A DNA stretch of 64,000 nucleotides from the NCBI GenBank assembly GCA_029247315.1, contig JAQWLM010000017.1, forward strand, positions 1 to 64,000, written 5' to 3'. Position numbers and translations under genes: made by a program. Source of the DNA: AAA164-E04 sp014239995. GTDB lineage: Bacteria > Verrucomicrobiota > Verrucomicrobiia > Limisphaerales > AAA164-E04. Below the pieces are notes generated by a model that searched no databases, was not told the DNA's origin, and saw only the letters and a program-made list of their open reading frames with translations. Positions 8,917 to 17,276 of the stretch are shown here, piece after piece; position 1 is the stretch's first letter, and each line of letters opens with the position of its first letter.

Positions 8917-9780
8917 TCAACGTCTTCCCGAGCCCTGTCGGGAGACAGCTGGTTTCTCGGACCGCAAGTAGAGAAAGGTAAAAAGAATGGCAAGTGCAGA
9001 GAGTATATGCCATATGCCATGCCCGGGAATAGACGAGACAGGATAGCAAAAATTGTCACCTTTCTGGTTGGGAATCCAGAAAACCCGATGGGCAATCAGA
9101 AACGCCACCACTGCTGCCACGAGGTAACCCCACTGGGCCGTCAGACTCCGGCGGATCGCGCGTAGTAGAAACTCCCCACCGAGGGAAAGCAGGATGCAAG
9201 CGCCGAAAAGCTCATTCAGACTTGCATTGAGCGGGTTCCAGTCGAAAAAAATGCGAGCGACGGAAAAGCATATCAGGAACCCATAAATTGCCCAGAACCA
9301 CCGAACCCGCAAATCCAGAAGGCGCATCAACGCATAGGCCAGGCCCCAGGTAACGTAGAGATACATGGAAAACACATCCACCTTGCCACCCCACTCCGTG
9401 TTGGATGCATGCATGGCAGCACTCCCCGGACCCAGAAAAGCCGCTGCGCTGGCAAACATGGCGCAGAGGGCGGAACCCGTGTTCAAGGGATTCATTCCCA
9501 AGACCTCACTGGCTCTTAGTCGATCACGCATGGCAATACGACCCACCAGGATTCCCACGATGATGAAACCCAGGTTGCTGAAAGTGTTGATCGGCTCCCT
9601 GACGGGTCCTTGCCTCAAAAGCTCTCCCCAGCGTATGGCTCCCTCGCTGAAGCCCCCTTCGCCCTCTGCACGCAGCCAATCCAATGATGCAAGGCTCACA
9701 AGCAGGAAAACCGAGACGAGGCTCACGACCACTGGTACCCACAGGCAAAAGCTTGGATTTCCCTGGTTACGATCCATCAT
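8917..9780 (-). CDS. CREST-superfamily membrane protein, alkaline ceramidase-like
   Basis: A 287-residue integral membrane protein with about seven hydrophobic segments. The family landmarks are visible: REPINTFSNLGFI near the start of the core, GPGSAAMHAS with the first histidine, WGGKVDVFSMYLY with the acidic residue, and PGHGIWHILSAL with the last histidine pair. In alkaline ceramidases and related CREST hydrolases these histidines and the aspartate hold a catalytic zinc within the membrane. The substrate here is unknown; a sphingolipid-like or other amide lipid is possible. It lies upstream of the MbnP/peroxidase fusion on the same strand and may share a transcript. The C-terminal 15 residues are basic and cytoplasmic-looking. 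Confidence 0.75.
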   Translation of the reverse strand: MMDRNQGNPSFCLWVPVVVSLVSVFLLVSLASLDWLRAEGEGGFSEGAIRWGELLRQGPVREPINTFSNLGFIIVGILVGRIAMRDRLRASEVLGMNPLNTGSALCAMFASAAAFLGPGSAAMHASNTEWGGKVDVFSMYLYVTWGLAYALMRLLDLRVRWFWAIYGFLICFSVARIFFDWNPLNASLNELFGACILLSLGGEFLLRAIRRSLTAQWGYLVAAVVAFLIAHRVFWIPNQKGDNFCYPVSSIPGHGIWHILSALAILFTFLYLRSEKPAVSRQGSGRR

Positions 9781-10013
9781 GAGGTAGCGTCAAAAATTAG
9801 CTGAGCGACACCTAAATGCAAAACAAATTACCTGAAGACATCCATCTCCCCAGGGAGACCATCAAATGTAAAAAAAATTCATTCGGAGCAAATTTGGCAC
9901 ATACTTCCCCCCCTGTCTCGGCAGGACAGGATACCAGCAGGCGGTCACGCTTCCTGCAATACAGAGTATTGATCAAGGGCAACAAGTCATGCTAAAGAAG
10001 ACAACATCGCTTT

Positions 10014-12794
10014 ATGCTGAGTCGTCATTTCAACTGTAAAGTCCTCTCGAAGTGTTTTAATCACACAGCATGGTCGGTGGCATTGTTGATGCTGAACCAG
10101 GCTCTTGCCACCGATTACAAGCTCGAGATCCTTCCCATTCTTCAGGAACACTGCCTGGATTGTCATGGACCCGATAAGCAGAAATCCAACTTGCGCGTTG
10201 ATCAGCGCGTTTCACTCCTAAGGGGTGGCGATGGAGGACTACCCTCGATCATTCCCGGCAAACCCAATGAGAGCCATTTGATGGCATTGATTCAATCCGG
10301 AGATGCAGACGAACGCATGCCTCCGAAAGGTAAGCCCCTGAGCTCGGATGCGATCACCCTCATTGAATCCTGGATCCAGCAAGGAGCTCCCTGGCCCGGA
10401 CAAATGGAGGCCATAGAGAATGATACCCCCGACCTTTGGTCCTTTCAGCCCTTCGAACGCCCTGATCCTCCTGCCACTGGGAACCAAGCCATTGACGCCT
10501 TCCTGAATGTCAAGCTCCGGGATGCGGGATTGTCCCCTAATGATTCGGCAGATGCCCGCTCGCTGATTCGAAGGGCTTCTATCGTCTTGACGGGCTTACC
10601 TCCGAAAGCTGAGCAAGTGAGAGGGTTCCTGCAGGCATCACGGCTCGATTTCCAGAAAGCCTACACGCAAATGATTGATGCGATGCTTGCCTCGCCTCAT
10701 TTTGGTGAACGGTGGGCACAGCACTGGCTGGATGTCATCCGCTGGGCCGAATCCAATGGGTCTGAGGCCAACCTTTACCGAAAAAATGCGTGGGTTTTCC
10801 GTGATTACGTGATACGCGCCTTCAACGAAGATCTTCCTTATGATCAATTCGTGAGGGAACAGATTGCCGGGGATGCCATGGGTGCTGGGGATGCCATGGG
10901 CTTTCTGGTCGCAGGCCCACACGTCCCGGCCGCCACCGTAGGACGGGAACCTTCAGCCGTACGTCAGGCAAGGGCTGATCGTATCGATGAAATCATGCAA
11001 ACCATTGGGGCGTCCATCATGGGCGTCACCATGAACTGCGCGCGTTGTCACAACCACAAATTTGATCCTATTTCACTACGGGACTATTATGCGATGTCGG
11101 GGATATTTCAGGATATCGAATTTGGCAGCCGTTTTCCTGAATTATCCCAAGACCATCCCCGCCGGAAGCGTGGAGAGGCCCTCATGGGAACAATCATGGC
11201 GCAGCAGGCAAGCCTCGCAGAATCCGGAGCATGGGAGGAGGACTGGGGGGCATTTCGTGAAGTACACTTTCCGACTGTCAGGACCACATCTGTACGGATC
11301 CGTTTCAACACGCCGAAAGTCACGCTGGACGAAGTCGAATTCTTTGGACCCGAAGATCCAAAAAAGAACCTGGCAGACCGGCGTCATGGGACGAAGGTCG
11401 CGGGTTTCCCCGCGGAAGGCAGCGAAGGACGCAACCCCATCACTCGCCTGATTGACGGATCCTTCGGAACCATGACCTGGAGGGCCCATTTTTCCAAGGA
11501 ATCAGAGGATCGCCCATGGATACAACTGACTTTTGATCAGGTTCAGACGCTGACACGATTTCGCCTGAGCAATAACAGGGAGTACTTCTACGACACGGAC
11601 TTCCTGCTTCAGCAACCCCATCTACCCAAGTATGATTACCAGCTTGAAATCCTCGAACCACGCGGGCAATGGCAGACATGGGTCACAGCCAAAGGTGCTG
11701 GACGGAAGCAGGACCCTCAGCACCCTGAACGAGCGTCGGGCCTCCAAACTATTGAAAAACTCATTCACAAGCTTGCCCAGGAGGGGCCACAACCTAGTTT
11801 TGTCGGGCGACTGATTCCACCAAGCACCACACGGGTTCTCTATCGCGGCAGTCCGGAGAACCCACGCGACGAGGTTTCGCCGGCTGGTCCGCAAATGCTC
11901 AAAGGCAACCTTGACCTGAGTTCAACATCATCCGGACCGGAACGGCGTCAACGTTTTGCCTCCTGGATCACTCATCCATCCCACCCCTTGACAGCCAGGG
12001 TGATGGTCAATCGCATCTGGCACCATGTCTTTGGAGCCGGTTTGGCAACCACGACCAGTGACTTCGGCAGAGCTGGAAGCCCTCCGACCCACCCGGACCT
12101 GCTGGACTGGTTGGCAAGTGAATTCGTGTCCCCAACGACCCCGGACACAAAACCATGGTCGATGAAACACATGATCCGTACCATCATGCTCTCCAAGGCC
12201 TTCCAACGCTCCAGCCTCCCATCGGAAAAGGGAATGACCGTGGATTCCGGGGCTTCCTTGCTGTGGCGATATCCCCCACGTCGCGCAGAGGCCGAGGTGA
12301 TTCGTGACAGCATCTTGCAGGCATCGGGTAAACTGGACCTCAAGGTCGGAGGACGCAGTTTCCGAATCCATAACATCAAAAAAACCTATGCTCAGTGGGA
12401 GGTCGTCAACAATCACGGGCCACAAACGTGGCGACGCATGCTGTACCAGGAGCGTATGCGACGCGTGGATGACAGGATGTTCACCGCCTTTGATTTCCCG
12501 GACTGTGGACAGGTGCGAGGACAACGCCCCGTTTCCACAACACCGCTCCAGGCCCTTAATCTGATGAACAGTTCTTTCACGGTAAATCAAGCTCGTTGGA
12601 TCGCTAATCGTGCGAGATCAGAAACCGAGGACGAAAGCGTTGAATCTGTCGTCAATCGGTGTTTTGAACTCCTGCTGGCAAGAAAGCCCACTGGAGGGGA
12701 ATCGAATGTCGCCCAGCAGGTCGCCAGGCAGCAGGGTTTCGAAGTGCTATGTCGAGGATTAATCAATGCCAACGAATTTGCCTTTATTCCATAA
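10014..12794 (+). CDS. Planctomycete-type cytochrome protein, PSCyt1-DUF1549-DUF1553
   Basis: A 926-residue secreted protein. After a hydrophobic leader (to about A32) comes a PSCyt1-type c-heme domain with C47-L-D-C50-H51, then DUF1549 (about 145-370; signature GERWAQHWLDVIRW), which holds a further CxxCH at C342-C345-H346, then a discoidin-like insert (about 415-560), then DUF1553 (about 640-920; signature VNRIWHHVFGAGL). Family members are abundant in Planctomycetes and Verrucomicrobia, are thought to act in periplasmic oxidation or electron transfer linked to polysaccharide use, and almost always sit next to a DUF1501 protein, as here (26 bp downstream). It opens a six-gene plus-strand run ending at 20661. 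The start at ATG 10014 lacks a clear Shine-Dalgarno, so the exact N-terminus is uncertain. Confidence 0.92.
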   Translation: MLSRHFNCKVLSKCFNHTAWSVALLMLNQALATDYKLEILPILQEHCLDCHGPDKQKSNLRVDQRVSLLRGGDGGLPSIIPGKPNESHLMALIQSGDADERMPPKGKPLSSDAITLIESWIQQGAPWPGQMEAIENDTPDLWSFQPFERPDPPATGNQAIDAFLNVKLRDAGLSPNDSADARSLIRRASIVLTGLPPKAEQVRGFLQASRLDFQKAYTQMIDAMLASPHFGERWAQHWLDVIRWAESNGSEANLYRKNAWVFRDYVIRAFNEDLPYDQFVREQIAGDAMGAGDAMGFLVAGPHVPAATVGREPSAVRQARADRIDEIMQTIGASIMGVTMNCARCHNHKFDPISLRDYYAMSGIFQDIEFGSRFPELSQDHPRRKRGEALMGTIMAQQASLAESGAWEEDWGAFREVHFPTVRTTSVRIRFNTPKVTLDEVEFFGPEDPKKNLADRRHGTKVAGFPAEGSEGRNPITRLIDGSFGTMTWRAHFSKESEDRPWIQLTFDQVQTLTRFRLSNNREYFYDTDFLLQQPHLPKYDYQLEILEPRGQWQTWVTAKGAGRKQDPQHPERASGLQTIEKLIHKLAQEGPQPSFVGRLIPPSTTRVLYRGSPENPRDEVSPAGPQMLKGNLDLSSTSSGPERRQRFASWITHPSHPLTARVMVNRIWHHVFGAGLATTTSDFGRAGSPPTHPDLLDWLASEFVSPTTPDTKPWSMKHMIRTIMLSKAFQRSSLPSEKGMTVDSGASLLWRYPPRRAEAEVIRDSILQASGKLDLKVGGRSFRIHNIKKTYAQWEVVNNHGPQTWRRMLYQERMRRVDDRMFTAFDFPDCGQVRGQRPVSTTPLQALNLMNSSFTVNQARWIANRARSETEDESVESVVNRCFELLLARKPTGGESNVAQQVARQQGFEVLCRGLINANEFAFIP

Positions 12795-12820
12795 GCGCAG
12801 CATCAACGGAACAGTGAACC

Positions 12821-14308
12821 ATGAGTATCGAAACAATTTCTCCATGGGGCCGCAGACTCCTTCATCGTCGATCTTTCCTGCGCCACACCGCCGGCAGCTT
12901 GGGTGCCCTTGGCTTATCCCAATTACTGCAAAAGGACCTGCTCCTTGGAGCTAATCATGATCAAGCCACGATTCATCCAGACATTAAGCCCGACCACCCC
13001 TACGCCCCTCGCCCCCCGCACTTTGCCGTGCCTGCCAAACGACTCCTGATCATCTTCTGTCCAGGTGCGGTGAGCCATGTGGACACCTTTGATCACAAAC
13101 CCATGCTGACAAAGCTGCATGGGCAGAAGCCTCCCGGTCTACCGGCCATTACCTTTGAGGGACCTTCCGGGAATATCGCCAAGCCTTTCTGGGAATTCAA
13201 ACCACGTGGTCAAAGTGGCAAAATGACATCGGAACTGCTCCCCAACCTTGGTGCTCTGGCCGACGATTTCTGCTTCTTTCATGCGCTGCACACCGATACC
13301 AGTGCCCACCCTCAGGGTGAAAACTTTTTCAACACCGGTATGACCATGGAGGGATTCCCATCCCTCGGCGCCTGGGTAAGCTATGCCTTGGGTTCCGAGA
13401 ATGAAGAGCTACCTGCCTTCGTGGCCATCAACGACCCCCGTGGACTTGCCCGTTCAGGCAAAAATAATTTTGGCAATGGCTACCTACCAGCCGCCTATCA
13501 GGGAACCGACTTCAATGCCAAGCAACCTCCCGCAAACCTGCGTCGGCCGGATGCCTATTCATCGAGGGATGACCGGGCAACTCGCATGCTTCTGGCACAT
13601 CTCAACAAACGCCACCTGGAGACGTATCCGGAGGATGCCAACCTCGCCGCTCGCATCGCAAGCTACGAACTCGCCGGACGCATGCAAACATCCGTCCCCA
13701 AGGTCATGGAAATCGCCAAGGAACCCGTGCACATCCATCGGGCATATGGCACAGACACGGGCAGCGATCTGAAACGTGCCTATGCAAGGAACTGTATCCT
13801 CGCACGAAGACTCCTCGAGAAGGGGGTTCGGATCGTACAATTATTCAATGGAAGTGATCCTTCCGGTGGAAATGGAATCACCAACTGGGACTCCCACGCA
13901 AACATCCTGAAGACCCATGCGACGCAGGCGGAAATCATGGATCAACCAAGCGCAGCACTCATCAGCGATCTCAAACAACGTGGACTACTTGAGGACACTT
14001 TGGTGGCGTGGTGCACCGAGTTTGGTCGCATGCCCTTCCTCCAGGGAAACGGCACGGGCCGCGACCACAATCCTGGCAGTTTTACCTGTTTCCTGGCAGG
14101 TGCGGGCGTGAAACGGGGATTCAGTTTTGGCCAAAGTGATGCCTATGGGTTCAAGGCCGCCGTTGATCGCACCAGTGTCTACGACTTCAACGCCACCCTG
14201 CTTCATTTGATGGGCCTGGACCATCTGCGCTTGAATTATTATCATAATGGCCTGGAACGACGGCTCACCAGTGTCCACGGTCATGTGGTCAGGGATGTAT
14301 TGACGTAA
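12821..14308 (+). CDS. DUF1501 protein, Tat-exported partner of the cytochrome protein
   Basis: A 495-residue protein with a twin-arginine leader (R16-R17 in HRRSFLRHTAGSLGALG), so it is probably folded in the cytoplasm and exported by Tat. The rest matches DUF1501, which has an alkaline phosphatase/sulfatase-like fold; conserved stretches include CPGAVSHVDTFDHKP, NWDSHANILKTH, WCTEFGRMPF and GRDHNPGSFTCFLAG with likely metal-binding D and H residues. The biochemical reaction of the family is not established. It follows the DUF1549/1553 gene by 26 bp, the usual arrangement, and precedes a sulfatase gene by 28 bp, so co-transcription is likely. Confidence 0.92.
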   Translation: MSIETISPWGRRLLHRRSFLRHTAGSLGALGLSQLLQKDLLLGANHDQATIHPDIKPDHPYAPRPPHFAVPAKRLLIIFCPGAVSHVDTFDHKPMLTKLHGQKPPGLPAITFEGPSGNIAKPFWEFKPRGQSGKMTSELLPNLGALADDFCFFHALHTDTSAHPQGENFFNTGMTMEGFPSLGAWVSYALGSENEELPAFVAINDPRGLARSGKNNFGNGYLPAAYQGTDFNAKQPPANLRRPDAYSSRDDRATRMLLAHLNKRHLETYPEDANLAARIASYELAGRMQTSVPKVMEIAKEPVHIHRAYGTDTGSDLKRAYARNCILARRLLEKGVRIVQLFNGSDPSGGNGITNWDSHANILKTHATQAEIMDQPSAALISDLKQRGLLEDTLVAWCTEFGRMPFLQGNGTGRDHNPGSFTCFLAGAGVKRGFSFGQSDAYGFKAAVDRTSVYDFNATLLHLMGLDHLRLNYYHNGLERRLTSVHGHVVRDVLT

Positions 14309-14336
14309 ATCAGAAACTATTGCCTCGAAAAAATAT

Positions 14337-15743
14337 ATGCAGCACTTGACCCCCTGCCTCCTGGCCACCCTATGCGCCCTTTACACATTGAGTGTGAGGG
14401 CTGCCTCACCGGACAAGCCCAATATTCTCCTGATCCTGGCTGATGACTGGGGATGGGGAGACCTGGGATGCCATGGACATCCCTACATCAAAACACCCAA
14501 CATTGACCGCCTGGCTCAGGAGGGCACCGACTTTCAACGTTTCACCGTGGCCAGCGGGGTATGTTCCCCGAGTCGTGCTGCCATCATGACCGGGCATTTC
14601 CCAGCACGCTACAATATTGACGGCCATTTCGCGTGGGTTCCCAGTAATGCAAGGCGCAACATGCCAGACTGGCTCGCCACCGACGCACCCTCCCTGCCTC
14701 GCATGCTGCAGCAGGCCGGTTACACCACCGCACATTTTGGAAAATGGCACCTGGCCAATGACATGATACCTGACTCTCCCTTGCCAGGTACCTATGGGTA
14801 TGACACCTACGGGGCCTTCAACTGTGCCGGTGAACAGATCCCCGTACACGAGGACGCCGAGCAGACGAACGCCTTCATCCAGAAAAGTGTGGATGATGGA
14901 AAACCCTTTTTCATTAACCTCTGGATACACGAACCCCACACCCCATTCCACACCGTTCCCAAATACGAATGGCGCTTCCGCCACATGGAAAACCCAGCAG
15001 AACGTATTTATGCCTCTGTACTCTCCCACGCGGATGATCGTATTGGCCAAGTGCTTGATAAGCTCGATGCCTTGGGCATCGCAAAAAACACCCTGGTGAT
15101 TTTCTGCTCGGACAATGGGCCCGCCCGTGCGTCCTCCCCCACCCCGCTCAAACTCCAATACGACACCGCCACGGGAGCCGGTTGGGGCATTGCCGCCTCA
15201 AAGGGAGTTACCGGTGGGCGCCGTGGTTACAAGTCCTCACTCTTTGAGGGAGGCGTCGGGGTACCCTTCATTGTGCGCTGGCCTGGCAGGGTCGCTGCCG
15301 GTAAAAAGGACACAAAGTCCCTGATCTCGGCGGTGGACCTGCTCCCCACCCTGGTTGAAATCGCCGGGGCGAAAAGACCGATAGGTTATAAGCCAGATGG
15401 CGTGAACATGACCCGAATCCTGCTTGGTGAAACCATGCCGCTGCGAAACCAGGCTCTTTTCTGGAAATTTCCAGCTCCCTGGCCAGCTCCCAAAACACGC
15501 CCTGACCACTGGGTCTCGTGGGCAATGGTGCAAGAGGACTGGAAACTGGTAAGCAACCGGGACATGACCCACAGCAAGCTTTATCGCATCGCAACGGATA
15601 CATTTGAGAAACACGACCTTGCAAACCAGTATCCCGAAGTAATCATGGGAATGATGCGACAGTTGAAACAATGGCGTAATACGCTCCCCAAGGCACCGAG
15701 TGGGAATATTTTTTCCAGTCTCCGGAAAAAGGTCACACAATGA
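14337..15743 (+). CDS. Secreted type I sulfatase (formylglycine-type)
   Basis: A 468-residue arylsulfatase-family enzyme with a signal peptide (to about A23). The metal site begins at ILADDWGWGDLG (D36, D37). The formylglycine motif is canonical, C76-S-P-S-R80, followed by AAIMTG. Later family marks are HFGKWHL and SDNGPA. It should hydrolyse sulfate esters in the periplasm or outside after C76 is converted by a formylglycine-generating enzyme, which is not in this window. The substrate is not predictable, but the context of cytochrome pairs and a second sulfatase suggests a sulfated polysaccharide. The stop codon overlaps the next ATG (ATGA), implying translational coupling with the following sulfatase. 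Confidence 0.93.
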   Translation: MQHLTPCLLATLCALYTLSVRAASPDKPNILLILADDWGWGDLGCHGHPYIKTPNIDRLAQEGTDFQRFTVASGVCSPSRAAIMTGHFPARYNIDGHFAWVPSNARRNMPDWLATDAPSLPRMLQQAGYTTAHFGKWHLANDMIPDSPLPGTYGYDTYGAFNCAGEQIPVHEDAEQTNAFIQKSVDDGKPFFINLWIHEPHTPFHTVPKYEWRFRHMENPAERIYASVLSHADDRIGQVLDKLDALGIAKNTLVIFCSDNGPARASSPTPLKLQYDTATGAGWGIAASKGVTGGRRGYKSSLFEGGVGVPFIVRWPGRVAAGKKDTKSLISAVDLLPTLVEIAGAKRPIGYKPDGVNMTRILLGETMPLRNQALFWKFPAPWPAPKTRPDHWVSWAMVQEDWKLVSNRDMTHSKLYRIATDTFEKHDLANQYPEVIMGMMRQLKQWRNTLPKAPSGNIFSSLRKKVTQ

Positions 15744-17233
15744 AAACAACCCCAACCCTGATAAAACTTTTCCTGGCTGTTGCTTCCACCCTGATCCAAT
15801 GCACGCTCATGGGAGAGGCAAGGCCGAACATCCTTTGGATCATACCCGATGACATGTCTGCCCATTTCTCGTGTTATGGGGAAACCTCCATCCAGACACC
15901 AAATGTTGATCGACTAGCCACCCAGGGTGTGCGCTTTACCCGTGCTTACGTCACGGCACCGGTATGTTCCACCTGCCGCTCCGCGTTGATCACCGGCATG
16001 TATCAAACCAGCATCGGTGCGCATCACCACAGGAGCGGACGTGGTGCCCAAAAGATTCGATTACCGGAGCATGTCAGGCTCGTTCCGAAATATTTCCAGG
16101 ATGCTGGTTACCACACATCCATCAGTGGTTGGCCTTCTGGGAGCGGTCGGTTTGGAAAAACGGATTACAATTTCGAGTGGGACAGCCATGTCTACGACGG
16201 CACCGACTGGTCTGAAAGGAAATCAGGACAACCTTTCTTCGCTCAAATCCACACACAAGGTGGGAAATTACGAGGCAAGGACAGAAAGGGGTGGGAAAAA
16301 ATTTCACGCTCCGCAGCACAGAAGTTTGGCAGGGAAACCCCCGTCAGTGCCGTCAGGCTGCCACCATATTACCCGGATCATCCGGAAATTCTAAGAGACT
16401 GGGCGGCATACCTGGACAGCGTTCGCATGACGGATAACATGGTGGGAGAAGTGCTCGACCGACTGGAAAAAGAAGGCCTTCGAGAGAACACACTGGTCAT
16501 TTTCATGACCGACCATGGTATCAGCCACGCTCGCGGAAAGCAGTTTCTCTACGATGAAGGCATCCACGTCCCCCTGATCATCAGTGGTCCAGGCATCGCG
16601 CCTGGAAATGTGCGTGAGGATCTCGTGGAACATATCGACATCGCCGCTGTTTCCATGGCAGCGGCAGGCATGACCATCCCTGCCCACATGCACTCCAGGA
16701 ATATACTAGCCAGTCATTACAGGGAACGGCAGGCCGTGTTCTCTGCACGCGATCGCTGCGATGAGACCGTGGACCACATGCGCTCGGTCAGGACAAGGAA
16801 ATATAAATATATCCGTCATTTTCTGCCCAATCGTCCCTACCTGCAACCCTGTGCCTACAAGGATGCAAAAAGCATCTTGATCGCCCTCCGCGAGTGGCAT
16901 TCTGCTGGCAAACTCACCGCCACCCAATCACTGATCTTCGCAGACACACGTCCTGCCGAGGAACTTTTCCTCCTATCCAGCGATCCACATGAAATCAGAA
17001 ACCTTGCTGGAGACCCGCAATATGCCAAACCCCTTGGACAAATGCGGCAACAACTCAATGACTGGATGAGGCAAACCAAGGACCAAGGCCTTCAACCTGA
17101 ATCAGCGGAGTTGTATGCTAGTGACATGGCCGTCTACACGCGAAACCTCCAACGTAAAGCCAATTCCGAACATCTAAACCGCATTCGTGACAACATCGCC
17201 CTCATGAAAAAGTGGGCCTCTGAAGGTAAATGA
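15740..17233 (+). CDS. Secreted sulfatase, heparan N-sulfatase-like, with variant CSTCR motif
   Basis: A 497-residue sulfatase with a signal peptide (to about G25). The metal site is IPDDMSAHFSCYG (D37, D38). The region around the nucleophile reads C76-S-T-C-R80 followed by SALITGMYQTSIGAHHHRSG, which resembles N-sulfoglucosamine sulfohydrolase-type members. The usual proline or alanine at the third motif position is threonine here; whether the formylglycine-generating enzyme accepts this is uncertain. FMTDHG later supplies further active-site residues. Start ATG 15740 overlaps the previous stop by 4 nt. Exo-sulfohydrolase action on a glycosaminoglycan-like or fucoidan-like polymer is an inference. 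Confidence 0.9.
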   Translation: MKTTPTLIKLFLAVASTLIQCTLMGEARPNILWIIPDDMSAHFSCYGETSIQTPNVDRLATQGVRFTRAYVTAPVCSTCRSALITGMYQTSIGAHHHRSGRGAQKIRLPEHVRLVPKYFQDAGYHTSISGWPSGSGRFGKTDYNFEWDSHVYDGTDWSERKSGQPFFAQIHTQGGKLRGKDRKGWEKISRSAAQKFGRETPVSAVRLPPYYPDHPEILRDWAAYLDSVRMTDNMVGEVLDRLEKEGLRENTLVIFMTDHGISHARGKQFLYDEGIHVPLIISGPGIAPGNVREDLVEHIDIAAVSMAAAGMTIPAHMHSRNILASHYRERQAVFSARDRCDETVDHMRSVRTRKYKYIRHFLPNRPYLQPCAYKDAKSILIALREWHSAGKLTATQSLIFADTRPAEELFLLSSDPHEIRNLAGDPQYAKPLGQMRQQLNDWMRQTKDQGLQPESAELYASDMAVYTRNLQRKANSEHLNRIRDNIALMKKWASEGK

Positions 17234-17276
17234 TTTTAGTATTTCCAGTTGGCGGATCAGGGTTAATATAGGAAGC

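Noticed and set aside
11928..12590. 220-codon minus-strand open frame
   Set aside because: Antisense to the DUF1553 domain, which has strong family motifs.
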